Source of the DNA: Vibrio neptunius
GTDB lineage: Bacteria > Pseudomonadota > Gammaproteobacteria > Enterobacterales > Vibrionaceae
Assembly (NCBI RefSeq): GCF_000967495.1
Contig: NZ_JXXU01000001.1
Coordinates: 1-64,000, forward strand
Direction of reading: 5' to 3'
Length of the DNA: 64,000 nt
The position numbers and the translations under genes are program-made. Numbering within the stretch: the first letter of the stretch is position 1; each line of letters begins with the position of its first letter. The notes under the pieces are model-generated. The model did not search any database. It had not been told where the DNA came from and saw nothing but the letters and a program-made list of their open reading frames with translations. Below are positions 49,186 through 57,573 of this stretch, one piece after another.

Positions 49186-50766
49186 ATGAGTAGTAATATG
49201 TTTAAACTGTCGTCCATAACATTTGCCGTTGTGACTTCTTTTGGAGCAAACGCTGCAATATACAACGTTTATGATTACCAACCAGTGGTTGACAGTAACG
49301 CTAAAACATATGGTGTAGCGGTGGAACCTGAATCAACCAATTGTTGGGGAAACAACTGTGATCAGTCGACATCGAAAATTGCGTATGAAGAGAAGTTGTA
49401 TTACGAAGGTTTTAACTATCGTGATGAAGCTCCGTTTCGCTACGAGTTTGGTTATGATTTGTTGGAAGAGGGGTATGACGGTTTTACGAGCTATTGCAGC
49501 AAGTACTTAGGTTATAACAGCACACTATGCGATGATTGGGCTACTGATCAATATACCAACGGCTATGCTCGAGAAAGTTCTGCTGTAAACAACTCCTATG
49601 CATATATTGAGAACGCTTCTTCTCAAGTTCAAAGCACCCAAAACAATGTCATTGTTAACAGTTTTGCGACTGGCAGTGGAGATGCGGTTGGTACTTATTA
49701 TGGTGGAAGCTTGAAAAACCGTACCGTCGCTTATTCAGACACTTCATTAGATTCAACTGGTTATGATCAAAGCAAAGTATGGGCTAAGTCTGGCGCTCTC
49801 TATGTTGGTAGTGTGACTAAGCAGTCCACCAATAATACAAACGACTATTATTCCTATGGAGCTGTTTGGAACGGTAGTACTTTAAATCGTATAAATTGGG
49901 TTTCAGATGTAGGAGAAGATGGACGTAGTATGCCGCAAGGTAGTGCACGTGATCTGGCCGATGTATCAGGCACCACATATGCGGTAGGCTACAACTCGGA
50001 TTCTGATGAAAAACCCGTTGCCGCTGTTTTTAATTTGACTAACCTAGGTAGTATTCCTACTAGTTTTGTCAGTCGATTCCAAAATGAAAGCAATTATCTT
50101 AGCTCTATTTTGACCTCAGTAAACACCAATGGTATCGCAATAGGTGAAGTGAAGTACTCTACACCTTTAAATGGTGCTTATGCTAACAGTTTGTTTTATA
50201 TAACAGATCCTGCTAATCCCAATGGCAGTTACAACGAGTTCTCAGGTGACATATTCTTTTCTGGAGCTAGTGGTAAAGCGGGTGCTATCAATAACAATGA
50301 TGAGGTCGTTGGGGCTGTAGACAATCAAACACACCATGAAAGTGGCGGCGGTAAACCGAGATCTCAAAGGGCATTTATTGCACCACTAACCTCTAATGCC
50401 AAAGCACCTCTTAATAATAGAGCTTGGTATCTCGATGACCTGACAAATGATGGCAGTACGTCATCGACTAACAATCAGTACCGCATTATCGATGCTACAG
50501 ATATAAATGATGCTGGTGTCATATCAGGTACTGCTTTGTATTGTTCTGGTGGGTATGATACCACTGCGATTGATTCAAAATGTAACAGTGGTATTGCTGG
50601 TTCAGAAAAGATCGTCGCAGTGAAACTTGTTCCTATTAATGGTGCAACGACGTCTGATATCCAAGCTCGTCCTGTAACTCAAGAAGACAAAGTTGATCGT
50701 CAAGGTGGTTCATTGGGCGTCTTTGCTCTGACTCTGCTTGGCTTGTTAGGGTTCCGCAGAAAATAG
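49186..50766 (+). CDS. DUF3466 secreted protein with GlyGly-CTERM sorting tail
   Basis: 526 aa. Signal peptide ends ...SFGANA near residue 24. The long Asn/Ser/Tyr-rich body of beta repeats (VWNGSTLNRINWV, FSGASGKAGAINNNDEVVGAV, DATDINDAGVISGTALY) recalls 'HAF'-type repeat proteins and matches the DUF3466 family of vibrios. The C-terminus GGSLG...LLGLLGFRRK is a GlyGly-CTERM: Gly-Gly, a hydrophobic helix, basic end. This tail is processed by rhombosortase in other bacteria and routes type II-secreted proteins to the surface. It starts 6 bp after uup; a second ATG 12 bases later is possible. Confidence 0.85.
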   Translation: MSSNMFKLSSITFAVVTSFGANAAIYNVYDYQPVVDSNAKTYGVAVEPESTNCWGNNCDQSTSKIAYEEKLYYEGFNYRDEAPFRYEFGYDLLEEGYDGFTSYCSKYLGYNSTLCDDWATDQYTNGYARESSAVNNSYAYIENASSQVQSTQNNVIVNSFATGSGDAVGTYYGGSLKNRTVAYSDTSLDSTGYDQSKVWAKSGALYVGSVTKQSTNNTNDYYSYGAVWNGSTLNRINWVSDVGEDGRSMPQGSARDLADVSGTTYAVGYNSDSDEKPVAAVFNLTNLGSIPTSFVSRFQNESNYLSSILTSVNTNGIAIGEVKYSTPLNGAYANSLFYITDPANPNGSYNEFSGDIFFSGASGKAGAINNNDEVVGAVDNQTHHESGGGKPRSQRAFIAPLTSNAKAPLNNRAWYLDDLTNDGSTSSTNNQYRIIDATDINDAGVISGTALYCSGGYDTTAIDSKCNSGIAGSEKIVAVKLVPINGATTSDIQARPVTQEDKVDRQGGSLGVFALTLLGLLGFRRK

Positions 50767-50784
50767 GTTAAATTTTAATCTAGG

Positions 50785-50818
50785 GCACAGGTTCACACTT
50801 TTGGATCTGTGCTTTTTT
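50785..50818 (+). terminator. Terminator of DUF3466 gene
   Basis: Imperfect stem GCACAG.. / ..CTGTGC followed by six T. Confidence 0.7.
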
Positions 50819-50929
50819 ATACCTTGAGAAAGGGCGTTTTTTGATCGATTCTTAACAGTGGAGTCATAAAAACTCCACACAAAGTTAATAGTAGTACGTT
50901 AGAAAAACTTTATGTATGAGGACGACACT

Positions 50930-51103
50930 ATGAAGAGACAAAAGCGTGACCGCTTAGAAAGAGCCCAGTCTCAAGGCTACAAAGCAGGCTTAAATGGCCG
51001 CTCAACGGACTCATGTCCTTACCAACAGATGGATGCTCGATCTTATTGGCTCGGTGGTTGGCGCGATGCCAGGGAAGACAAACACTCTGGTCTCTACAAA
51101 TAA
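50930..51103 (+). CDS. rmf: Ribosome modulation factor
   Basis: 57 aa, basic. MKRQKRDRLERAQSQGYKAGLNGRS...CPYQQMDARSYWLGGWRDA is the RMF sequence; it dimerises 70S ribosomes into 100S hibernating particles in stationary phase. The start at 50930 is supported by TGAGGA upstream and family length (55). fabA lies next, as in E. coli, where rmf-fabA are neighbours. Confidence 0.96.
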   Translation: MKRQKRDRLERAQSQGYKAGLNGRSTDSCPYQQMDARSYWLGGWRDAREDKHSGLYK

Positions 51104-51132
51104 AAGACTCAATACGACATAAGGAACATATA

Positions 51133-51160
51133 AAGCCCCAACAACTGGGGCTTTTGTTTA
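51133..51160 (+). terminator. Terminator of rmf
   Basis: Stem AAGCCCCA / TGGGGCTT with loop ACAAC. Confidence 0.82.
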
Positions 51161-51194
51161 ATTACTTAACGCACTATAACTAAATGTTTTGTTA

Positions 51195-51222
51195 CTAAAA
51201 AAGCGACTCTAGGGAGTCGCTT
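51195..51222 (-). terminator. Terminator of fabA
   Basis: Stem AAGCGACTC / GAGTCGCTT, loop of 4; the minus-strand T run follows. Lies 17 bp after the fabA stop. Confidence 0.85.
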
Positions 51223-51238
51223 GCAAAAAGTTTTCAAA

Positions 51239-51757
51239 TTAAAAAGCAGAGGTGTCTTGGAACAAGCCAACTTTAAGATCTTTCGCTACGTAGATCTCTT
51301 TGCCATCAACAAGTACACGACCGTCAGCTAGGCCCATAACAAGTTTTCGATTTACAACACGCTTCATATGAATCTCATATGTCACTTTCTTAGCTGTAGG
51401 TAGAATTTGACCTGTGAACTTCACTTCGCCAACACCAAGAGCACGACCTTTACCTTTGCCGCCAACCCAGCCAAGGAAGAAGCCGACTAGCTGCCACATT
51501 GCATCAAGGCCTAAACAACCTGGCATTACTGGATCTCCAGGGAAGTGGCAATCAAAGAACCATAGATCTGGAGTAATATCGAGTTCTGCTAGAATCAGAC
51601 CTTTACCGAAATCACCTTCAGTTTCAGACATCTTAGTCACGCGGTCCATCATCAGCATATTTGGCGCTGGAAGCTGAGGATAGCCTGGGCCAAATAGCTC
51701 GCCTTGACTTGAGGCAAGTAGATCTTCGCGGTTATAAGAATCACGTTTGTTTTGCAT
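51239..51757 (-). CDS. fabA: 3-hydroxydecanoyl-ACP dehydratase/isomerase FabA
   Basis: 172 aa, same as E. coli FabA. Dehydrates hydroxydecanoyl-ACP and isomerises the double bond to start unsaturated fatty-acid synthesis. The active-site His and Asp lie in the block [23 protein letters not shown] at 51757 (MQNKRDSYN) is chosen over an in-frame TTG at 51763 because the GGAGT is 9 bases away and the N-terminus matches. A FabR-like palindrome lies 35 bp upstream. Confidence 0.97.
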   Translation of the reverse strand: MQNKRDSYNREDLLASSQGELFGPGYPQLPAPNMLMMDRVTKMSETEGDFGKGLILAELDITPDLWFFDCHFPGDPVMPGCLGLDAMWQLVGFFLGWVGGKGKGRALGVGEVKFTGQILPTAKKVTYEIHMKRVVNRKLVMGLADGRVLVDGKEIYVAKDLKVGLFQDTSAF

Positions 51758-51791
51758 TATCAATTACTCCAAATTTTGATAGCAGCATGTT

Positions 51792-51809
51792 AGTGAACAG
51801 GTGTACGCT
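51792..51809 (-). promoter_or_regulatory. Candidate FabR operator upstream of fabA
   Basis: Read toward fabA, AGCGTACACCTGTTCACT is a palindrome of AGCGTACA / TGTTCRCT halves, resembling the FabR site known upstream of fabA and fabB in E. coli. FabR tunes unsaturated fatty-acid synthesis. Confidence 0.65.
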
Positions 51810-51848
51810 AAACAACTCCGATCAGTCTAAATGTGACCAATCTTTGCC

Positions 51849-53492
51849 CTAAGAGAACCAGTTTTTGATGCGTTCCACAAATCCTTGAGGAAGTTCATGT
51901 TTTTCAAAGTTTTCAATTCGCTCCGCAATCTTCTTGATCACACTCGTTTCATCATCGCCACGGAAAGGTTTGCCCATGATGATAGGAATTGCTTCATCAA
52001 CTGTTTCCACTGACCAGATATGAAATTCATTGTTTTTGATACTTTCTACTACATCTTTATGAAGAGCTAGGTGTTTTAAATTCGTTTTAGGGAGGATGAC
52101 GCCTTGTTTGCCTGTTAAGCCTTGATGTTTACAAACACGATAGAAACCTTCAATTTTTTCATTAAGACCTCCAACTGCTTGAACTCGACCAAATTGATCA
52201 ACGGCACCAGTCACTGCGATTTGTTGGTCAATTGGATACTCAGATAGAGCACTCACAAAAGAACATAATTCAGCGAGTGTCGCACTGTCACCATCAACTT
52301 CACAATAAGACTGTTCGAATACGACTGAGGCCGAATATGGCAGTGGTTCATCCAGTTGTAGAGCGCTTGAAACAAATGCTTGCATGATCATCATACCTTT
52401 AGCATGCAAATTACCGCCCAGTTCAGCTTTTCGTTCCACATCGGAAATATCGCCATCACCAAAATGAATGACACATGAAATACGGGCCGGTTCACCATAG
52501 GAAAGTGGGTGTCCAGACACATCAATGACGGTTAAACCGTTGACTTGGCCGACACATTCACCTTGGGTTTCAATGATTACCTGCCCATCTAAGATATCTG
52601 ACAATGCGCGCTCGGGCAGATAAGATTCGCGTTGATACTTTGCGTCTAATGCTTTGTCTAATGCACCTTCATCAATGATGCGTTCATCAGCATAGAGACA
52701 AGCTTCCTGAAAAATAGCTAAGTGCCAGAGCGGTTCAATCGGCATATAGCGCTGATCTTCAGTGTATCTAGCTCCTGCTACCATTAGTCTGTGGATCGCT
52801 CCACGAGAGAGAGTCGGTAAGCTGTATTCTTTCAGAAGAGATGATAAGTAGCCTAAATATAGTTCTAACGATTGTTCACTTAAAGTGATGTCGTGTTCAA
52901 TCTCAGTGTAAGACGCTAAACCTGTATAGAGTTCACTATCCATATATTCGAGGTCAGCGATTTGGTCTCTGTCGCCAACAACAACGAGTTTAACGTCATA
53001 GGTTAGGCTAGGAACACTGCAAGCAATATTACGTGGTGTTGTATTGACTGGAGTAATCTCTTGGCCTAAAAAAACCGATTTGAATACTGGCCAGCTGCTT
53101 GGATTAGCGAGAAGCATATTGGCAGAAACAATCAGAAAACCACCATCTGCTTTCGCCAACAATCCAGCTTTTTGAGCGGTAATGTCACCTGATTCGTTAC
53201 ATGAATAGCTACCAATCAGTTCGTTTACGCTAATACTTTCTGTAGCAACTACGTGACTGTCAGAAAAGAAAGATAAACTATGCTTAATTTGGGAACGATA
53301 GAAAGCGTTATCTGGCGAGTTTATGACGAGAATTCTGGTAAAACCTCTAATAGCCGCGAAAGTTGATAAGGCTCGCTTGAGTCGAGGCTGAACCTCGAGA
53401 AACCCCACATTAGGTAGGCGTTCAAATCTCGATATTATATCGTCATAGTTTGTGTATTGTGGAGTGACTGCACGCCAGCTTTCTTGGATCAT
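51849..53492 (-). CDS. LonH/YcbZ-type Lon-family protease
   Basis: 547 aa. The C-terminal Lon protease domain carries the catalytic Ser in EVDGDSATLAEL at residue 403 and the Lys in GGLNEKIEGFY at 446; the 43-residue spacing equals that of Lon (S679/K722). The N-terminal AAA-like part is divergent and no canonical Walker A was seen. E. coli YcbZ sits in the same place between fabA and matP. Substrates are unknown. Start ATG at 53492 (MIQESWRAV). Confidence 0.92.
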   Translation of the reverse strand: MIQESWRAVTPQYTNYDDIISRFERLPNVGFLEVQPRLKRALSTFAAIRGFTRILVINSPDNAFYRSQIKHSLSFFSDSHVVATESISVNELIGSYSCNESGDITAQKAGLLAKADGGFLIVSANMLLANPSSWPVFKSVFLGQEITPVNTTPRNIACSVPSLTYDVKLVVVGDRDQIADLEYMDSELYTGLASYTEIEHDITLSEQSLELYLGYLSSLLKEYSLPTLSRGAIHRLMVAGARYTEDQRYMPIEPLWHLAIFQEACLYADERIIDEGALDKALDAKYQRESYLPERALSDILDGQVIIETQGECVGQVNGLTVIDVSGHPLSYGEPARISCVIHFGDGDISDVERKAELGGNLHAKGMMIMQAFVSSALQLDEPLPYSASVVFEQSYCEVDGDSATLAELCSFVSALSEYPIDQQIAVTGAVDQFGRVQAVGGLNEKIEGFYRVCKHQGLTGKQGVILPKTNLKHLALHKDVVESIKNNEFHIWSVETVDEAIPIIMGKPFRGDDETSVIKKIAERIENFEKHELPQGFVERIKNWFS

Positions 53493-53622
53493 TTACAGTA
53501 TTCATGTACTTGAAAAGGTCAGAAATTATATAGAAAAACGGTTAAGTATGACATAGCGAATTTAATGTGATGATCTCGGTCGATTTTTCTACAATAAAGA
53601 TTGTAACTATAGTATCACTGAG

Positions 53623-53635
53623 TTACGCTGTCACC
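53623..53635. other. matS-like site, one mismatch, in matP leader
   Basis: GTTACGCTGTCAC, 24 bp upstream of the matP ATG, differs from GTGACRNYGTCAC only at base 3. Confidence 0.5.
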
Positions 53636-53659
53636 CAAACAAAACGAGAACTGTGTAAA

Positions 53660-54106
53660 ATGAAATATCAACAACTTGAAAATTTAGAATGTGGTTGGAA
53701 GTGGACGTATCTCATCAGTAAATGGAGGAATGGAGAGGCGATAACCCGACATGTTGATACGAGTGAAGCAGAGGTCGCGGTTAATGAGTTACGCAATTTA
53801 GAGCACGAACCGACAAAAGTACTAGAGTGGATAGAGCATCATATGTCACCTGAGCTGGACAACAAGCTCAAACAAGCTATCCGTGCAAAGCGTAAACGCC
53901 ATTTCAATGCGGAACAAATTCATACCAAGAAAAAATCAATCGATCTGGATTATCGAGTTTGGGAAAAACTGTCTACTCGTGCTAACGAATTGGGTTGTAC
54001 ATTGTCTGATGCCATTGAATATTTGCTATCTGAAGCGTCGCGCAGTGAAAAGGCGAGCAAAGCGGTCAATAGCCTTAAAGAAGATTTGAGTAAGTTACTC
54101 GAATAA
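53660..54106 (+). CDS. matP: Macrodomain Ter protein MatP
   Basis: 148 aa. Binds matS sites, condenses the Ter region and links it to the divisome through ZapB. Family N-terminus MKYQQLENLECGWKWTYLISKWR, four-helix middle and C-terminal ribbon-helix-helix plus coiled coil (KKKSIDLDYRVWEKLSTRANELGCTLSDAI) are present. The ATG at 53660 gives the family length (150 in E. coli); the frame is open farther upstream without good support. DUF3634 gene follows 10 bp later. Confidence 0.96.
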   Translation: MKYQQLENLECGWKWTYLISKWRNGEAITRHVDTSEAEVAVNELRNLEHEPTKVLEWIEHHMSPELDNKLKQAIRAKRKRHFNAEQIHTKKKSIDLDYRVWEKLSTRANELGCTLSDAIEYLLSEASRSEKASKAVNSLKEDLSKLLE

Positions 54107-54115
54107 GGAGCCGAT

Positions 54116-54427
54116 ATGCTTTATGTGATTTTAGTCGCTACCATTGTTGTATTCTGGCTAGTGGTGGTTGATAGGCCAGCGTTGCATGTTCAGTTTAAGT
54201 CAGGGCATATCATCAAAGAGAAGGGACATTTCCCACCTACTTTTCGATATAATGTGCTCGATATTGCAGAGCGTTCCCCCTTTGATGGCGAGCTAAAAGT
54301 CTATCAACAACGTGCTGGTTCCAAGTTAGTTTTTTCGAAGAATGTTCCCAAGAAAGTACAACAACGAATAAGAAACATTTTCCCACATCAAGGTTTTCGC
54401 TCAAAAGGCAAAAAGAAAGCACGTTGA
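54116..54427 (+). CDS. DUF3634 small membrane protein
   Basis: 103 aa. One N-terminal TM (MLYVILVATIVVFWLVVV), then a basic globular region (FRYNVLDIAERSPFDGELKVY) with a Lys/Arg-rich end (GKKKAR). The pattern fits DUF3634 of vibrios and relatives; the function is unknown. GGAG precedes the ATG. Ten bp after matP, so probably co-transcribed. Confidence 0.8.
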   Translation: MLYVILVATIVVFWLVVVDRPALHVQFKSGHIIKEKGHFPPTFRYNVLDIAERSPFDGELKVYQQRAGSKLVFSKNVPKKVQQRIRNIFPHQGFRSKGKKKAR

Positions 54428-54578
54428 CGTCAACAATGCTAACAAAGCCCTAGTTTGCGACAAGGCACTTTTTCAACAATACAGTGGCCTATCTATTATT
54501 TCTATTTATTGTTCAATAACAAATAGATCGTCACGTTGTGCTACTATTGTTTTCAGGATCCAGTACTGAGCTTGTCCC

Positions 54579-55796
54579 TTGTTACTCACTAATAAGAAAT
54601 ACAATCAAGAGGCTAACCAGCTTGCGAGCGACATTGCGGTATCTACGAGAGAACGTTATGCCAAATGGCTAGTAAGCATAAAGTATGTTCTTGATCAGTC
54701 TGATGTAGATGCCGTACTGAGCCGTCAGAGCGAGTTTTGCGACACGGTAATCTTTAACGAAAAAGAACGTGTCATGAAGAATCAGCGTTTGTTACTCAAA
54801 TGCGAGAAGCTCAAAGTTAAGGAGAGGCGTCAAGCGGCTGAAAAAAGACAAAAGGTGCATGAAAGCGTCATCGAAGATATTTCGAGATTAGCTATGAAGA
54901 GTATGATAGAACGACTCTCTGAATTGGAAGTTTTGAAATTCTTTGGACGTTTTCCCGATTTTTCCTATTTTTTAAGCACTGCATATTCGCCTTCGGTTAG
55001 CTACAGCAAACTTGATGTGTTAGCTGTGAACGATCATCAATTGAAGAATAATCTTTTCGAGCTTTGTAAAAACCCCAAATTTTGTGCTCGTCTTGGCAAA
55101 ACTATCAGAAGTTTCACTGATACCAAGATGGCAATAGGTCTGTTGGGTATCGACAACAGCCGTATTCTGCTTCCTATTCTCATGGTTAAACCTTTACTTC
55201 GTTGGGATGAGCCCTCTACTAAATTGATTGCTCCCAAACTTTGGCAGCATATGATTTTGACTGCCAACGTGACTCGATTACGCTTGGAGGCCGCCGAAGT
55301 CAAATCGCCAGAGCAGGGCGTAGCCATCGGGATTTTACGCATAATTAGTCAGTTTGCCATCGTTAACAATTTTCCAATGATATTCGAGGATGCATTAATT
55401 GAGCGAATGCAGTTTTATCGAGATAAAAACCGCCGCGAGGAATATTATGCGTGCGCAGAAATTAAGCCAACAATGAACATTCTTCCTGAAGTTATTATTA
55501 GTCTGGAAAAGTCACTCACTCGTAAAGTGGTCGAATTCATAGATTGGTCACCAACCAACGTACATTTAAAGAATGCTCTGTTAGAAGATTTGGAAGAGAC
55601 ACCAATGTTGGATAGAAGCCCTTATGGTGTCGCACTGGCGCAAGCTCAGGCCTACTCAATATATGATGCTCTTGAACGCAGTCACGTATTTGTTGACAAG
55701 CATAAGCCTTTTTGGTTCGCAAACGTACAAATGCCACCAGATGCATTAAAAGCAATTCGCAACAGCCATCCTGGGCGCATAGAATTAAGTTCCTGA
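54579..55796 (+). CDS. HDOD-like domain protein
   Basis: 405 aa. Basic coiled-coil N-terminal region (1-120), then about 130-290 a helical region (FELCKNPKFCARLGKTIRSFT, KLIAPKLWQHMILTANVTRLRLEAA, EQGVAIGILRIISQFAIVNNFPMIF) that resembles HDOD domains, the non-catalytic relatives of HD phosphohydrolases used in signalling. The HD pair is absent, as usual for HDOD. The only start near the open frame is TTG at 54579, after an in-frame stop at 54567; support is weak. Assignment is moderate. Confidence 0.65.
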   Translation: MLLTNKKYNQEANQLASDIAVSTRERYAKWLVSIKYVLDQSDVDAVLSRQSEFCDTVIFNEKERVMKNQRLLLKCEKLKVKERRQAAEKRQKVHESVIEDISRLAMKSMIERLSELEVLKFFGRFPDFSYFLSTAYSPSVSYSKLDVLAVNDHQLKNNLFELCKNPKFCARLGKTIRSFTDTKMAIGLLGIDNSRILLPILMVKPLLRWDEPSTKLIAPKLWQHMILTANVTRLRLEAAEVKSPEQGVAIGILRIISQFAIVNNFPMIFEDALIERMQFYRDKNRREEYYACAEIKPTMNILPEVIISLEKSLTRKVVEFIDWSPTNVHLKNALLEDLEETPMLDRSPYGVALAQAQAYSIYDALERSHVFVDKHKPFWFANVQMPPDALKAIRNSHPGRIELSS

Positions 55797-55859
55797 GCTT
55801 CAAGTACGCATTGTAATGCACTATAACTAAAAAATTACTGTGCATACACTATATGTAAC

Positions 55860-56036
55860 CCAAAATAAATCGGTATAAAGGATTAACCGAGCAGATTCGT
55901 GCAATGGCGCTGGTACATTACCTCCTGGATGTGGTTTAAGTGATGAGGGCCATCATCAATTTGGGCTCATGAGTAAATGAAAGGTATGTGTTTGTGCAGG
56001 TCTGAAGCTCTCTGCACTAACGCTGAGAGCTTCTTT
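55860..56036 (+). ncRNA. Candidate structured transcript upstream of a strong terminator
   Basis: After the HDOD-like gene, about 170 non-coding bases end in the perfect stem GAAGCTCTC / GAGAGCTTC (56004-56033) with T run. Internal pairing such as GATGAGGGCCATCATC (55942-55957) is present. It could be a small RNA or only a 3' UTR; no promoter was convincingly placed. The hairpin also serves the minus-strand gene at 56041. Confidence 0.3.
56004..56036. terminator. Bidirectional terminator, HDOD region / 60-aa gene
   Basis: Stem GAAGCTCTC / GAGAGCTTC (9 bp, loop of 12) followed by TTTTTT; the minus strand has a weaker T tract. It lies 5 bp past the stop of the convergent small gene. Confidence 0.78.
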
Positions 56037-56040
56037 TTTA

Positions 56041-56223
56041 TCAAGACTCGATAACAATATCAGCGTCGTCCGTAGTAAATAAGTTGGCTTTGTTTTGTTT
56101 GATTAGTTGTGCAGCGTAGGAAGGAGTAACAGCATGTACATCACCTTTAGCTTTCAATGTATATGCTTCCCATGCTTGATCACGGTATTTGCCAGTTTGA
56201 GTGTATTGAATTAGTACTTTCAT
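56041..56223 (-). CDS. Small protein of unknown function (60 aa)
   Basis: 60 aa, MKVLIQYTQTGKYRDQAWEAYTLKAK... with a C-terminal acidic end. Strong Shine-Dalgarno GAGGT 6 bases before the ATG and a terminator after the stop support it as a real gene. The middle (VTPSYAAQLIKQNKANLF) is reminiscent of small phage-related domains, but no family is claimed. Confidence 0.7.
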   Translation of the reverse strand: MKVLIQYTQTGKYRDQAWEAYTLKAKGDVHAVTPSYAAQLIKQNKANLFTTDDADIVIES

Positions 56224-56699
56224 CTTGACCTCACTATGTAACGGTTGGTGAACCTAGTATTAACAGTAATGCGATCATTCCAGGTATGCACCTGATAAAA
56301 ATGCAACATAAGATTAACCTCTTCAGTAACGTCATGTGGCACGGGATTCGCACTGGTGCATTGCTCGGGTAGGGTATTAGTACTATTTGTCCAACCGATA
56401 AAAAACTTTAGCTATTGGCTTCCAAATTATGATGTGTTACATCATTAACTGGTCATACATGTGCTAAATTTTAATTTTTGTCGAGTTATTGATGGTATTT
56501 ATTTTAAGTAATTGAATTTAATGGATATATAGATTTATTTTAAAAATTTTAATTATGATTAACAACAAATACATAATGATTATTTCTATATAAATAATTA
56601 CTCTTGCTCATATATGTAGTCAAATGTCTATAAAACAATCTTTTTGCTGGACGAGCTTCACAGAGATGTATTGTGATGGCTTTCATAAAAAAATGAATT

Positions 56700-56792
56700 T
56701 GTTACTGTAAGCGGGCCTTGGGAGATAATCCAAGTGCCTTACGTTTGCTGTTTCGGGTAAGCAGGCCGGCTCCTCGTGAGCCGGTTCTTTTT
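56700..56792 (+). ncRNA. Candidate small RNA with three stems and a terminator
   Basis: Two-part hairpin GTAAG..CTTGG / CCAAG..CTTAC (56707-56742), a stem around TTGCT / AGCAG (about 56745-56764), then CCGGCTC / GAGCCGG (56766-56784) with TTCTTTTT. No coding frame. This has the layout of an independent small RNA. The upstream A+T-rich stretch could provide its promoter. Confidence 0.5.
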
Positions 56793-57049
56793 ATTTTAGC
56801 GATGGATAGTGAGCCTTGAGTTGTATCACATCATAGTACGGCCTTCATTTCCTATTTATTCGTTGGCCGACGCGTCATGCTGCAAGTGACTCCGGATAGA
56901 AACGGGCGCAGGGTTCCAATTGTGCGACAAGTTGATTTTGATTTGTTAGCCGACGATACAATCGTTTGCAAACTGATTTTGTTGCGAAATTTCAAAGTTT
57001 AGGTGAGTTCTCATCTTTTTTGGGAACAATGTTCATAAAGCAGTTTTAT

Positions 57050-57197
57050 TTTGGGTGAGTTCACATTGGCAATGAACAGTGCTTTCATTGACTACTTCGA
57101 TATAGCTATTGTGAATAAGTCAGACGGGTATATCCAGAAGACGCCTTACGATCTCTTTCTATGAAAGTTTATTGGCTCAGCGTTGAGCCTTTTTTTT
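57050..57197 (+). ncRNA. Candidate small RNA ending in a terminator
   Basis: Non-coding, ends with GGCTCA / TGAGCC (57174-57189), 4-base loop and eight T. The 5' end is unknown. It may be only a terminator of an undetected transcript. Confidence 0.3.
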
Positions 57198-57573
57198 GTC
57201 TAAACATTACATTGCTATTCTGAATGAATCACGTCGCAAACTCACTTTGGGACGTTCTGCGCTCTAAAGCCAACCAGCTCCCAGTTACTGATAAGAACCA
57301 TTGTCAGTAAGCGACATATTTTAAATAAGTAACGGGTGATAGTGGTATTGCTTTTTATTTGTTCATACTTGAAGCAGCCCATGCGCACGGTGAAAGCGGG
57401 GTAACACAAGCCGAGTCAGACAGGTAACGCTTTATTGCGAATACTCTCGTCAAAATAACATGTCATCACAATTTTAGCCGCGCTCCTAAAGTCTGCGATT
57501 GTCGTAAATGATCAGACAATCATGCGATTAGACTCTATGCTTTGTTTAGTCTTGCTTGAAAGGTAAAGTGTCT

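Larger units (their letters stand above)
56224..57573. other. 1.35-kb intergenic region without protein genes
   Basis: No protein-coding frame of merit. Very A+T-rich at 56440-56650, then two terminator-like hairpins (56766-56790 and 57174-57197). Near-repeat GGTGAGTTCTCAT (57002) / GGTGAGTTCACAT (57054). Inverted repeat GATTGTC / GACAATC (57497-57521), with TGCGATT direct copies at 57494 and 57523, just before the binding-protein gene. Confidence 0.6.

Noticed and set aside
55800..57573. c-di-GMP (GEMM) riboswitch or tRNA in the intergenic desert
   Set aside because: No GEMM core or tRNA cloverleaf signature (no TTCGAATC-type T-loop) found.
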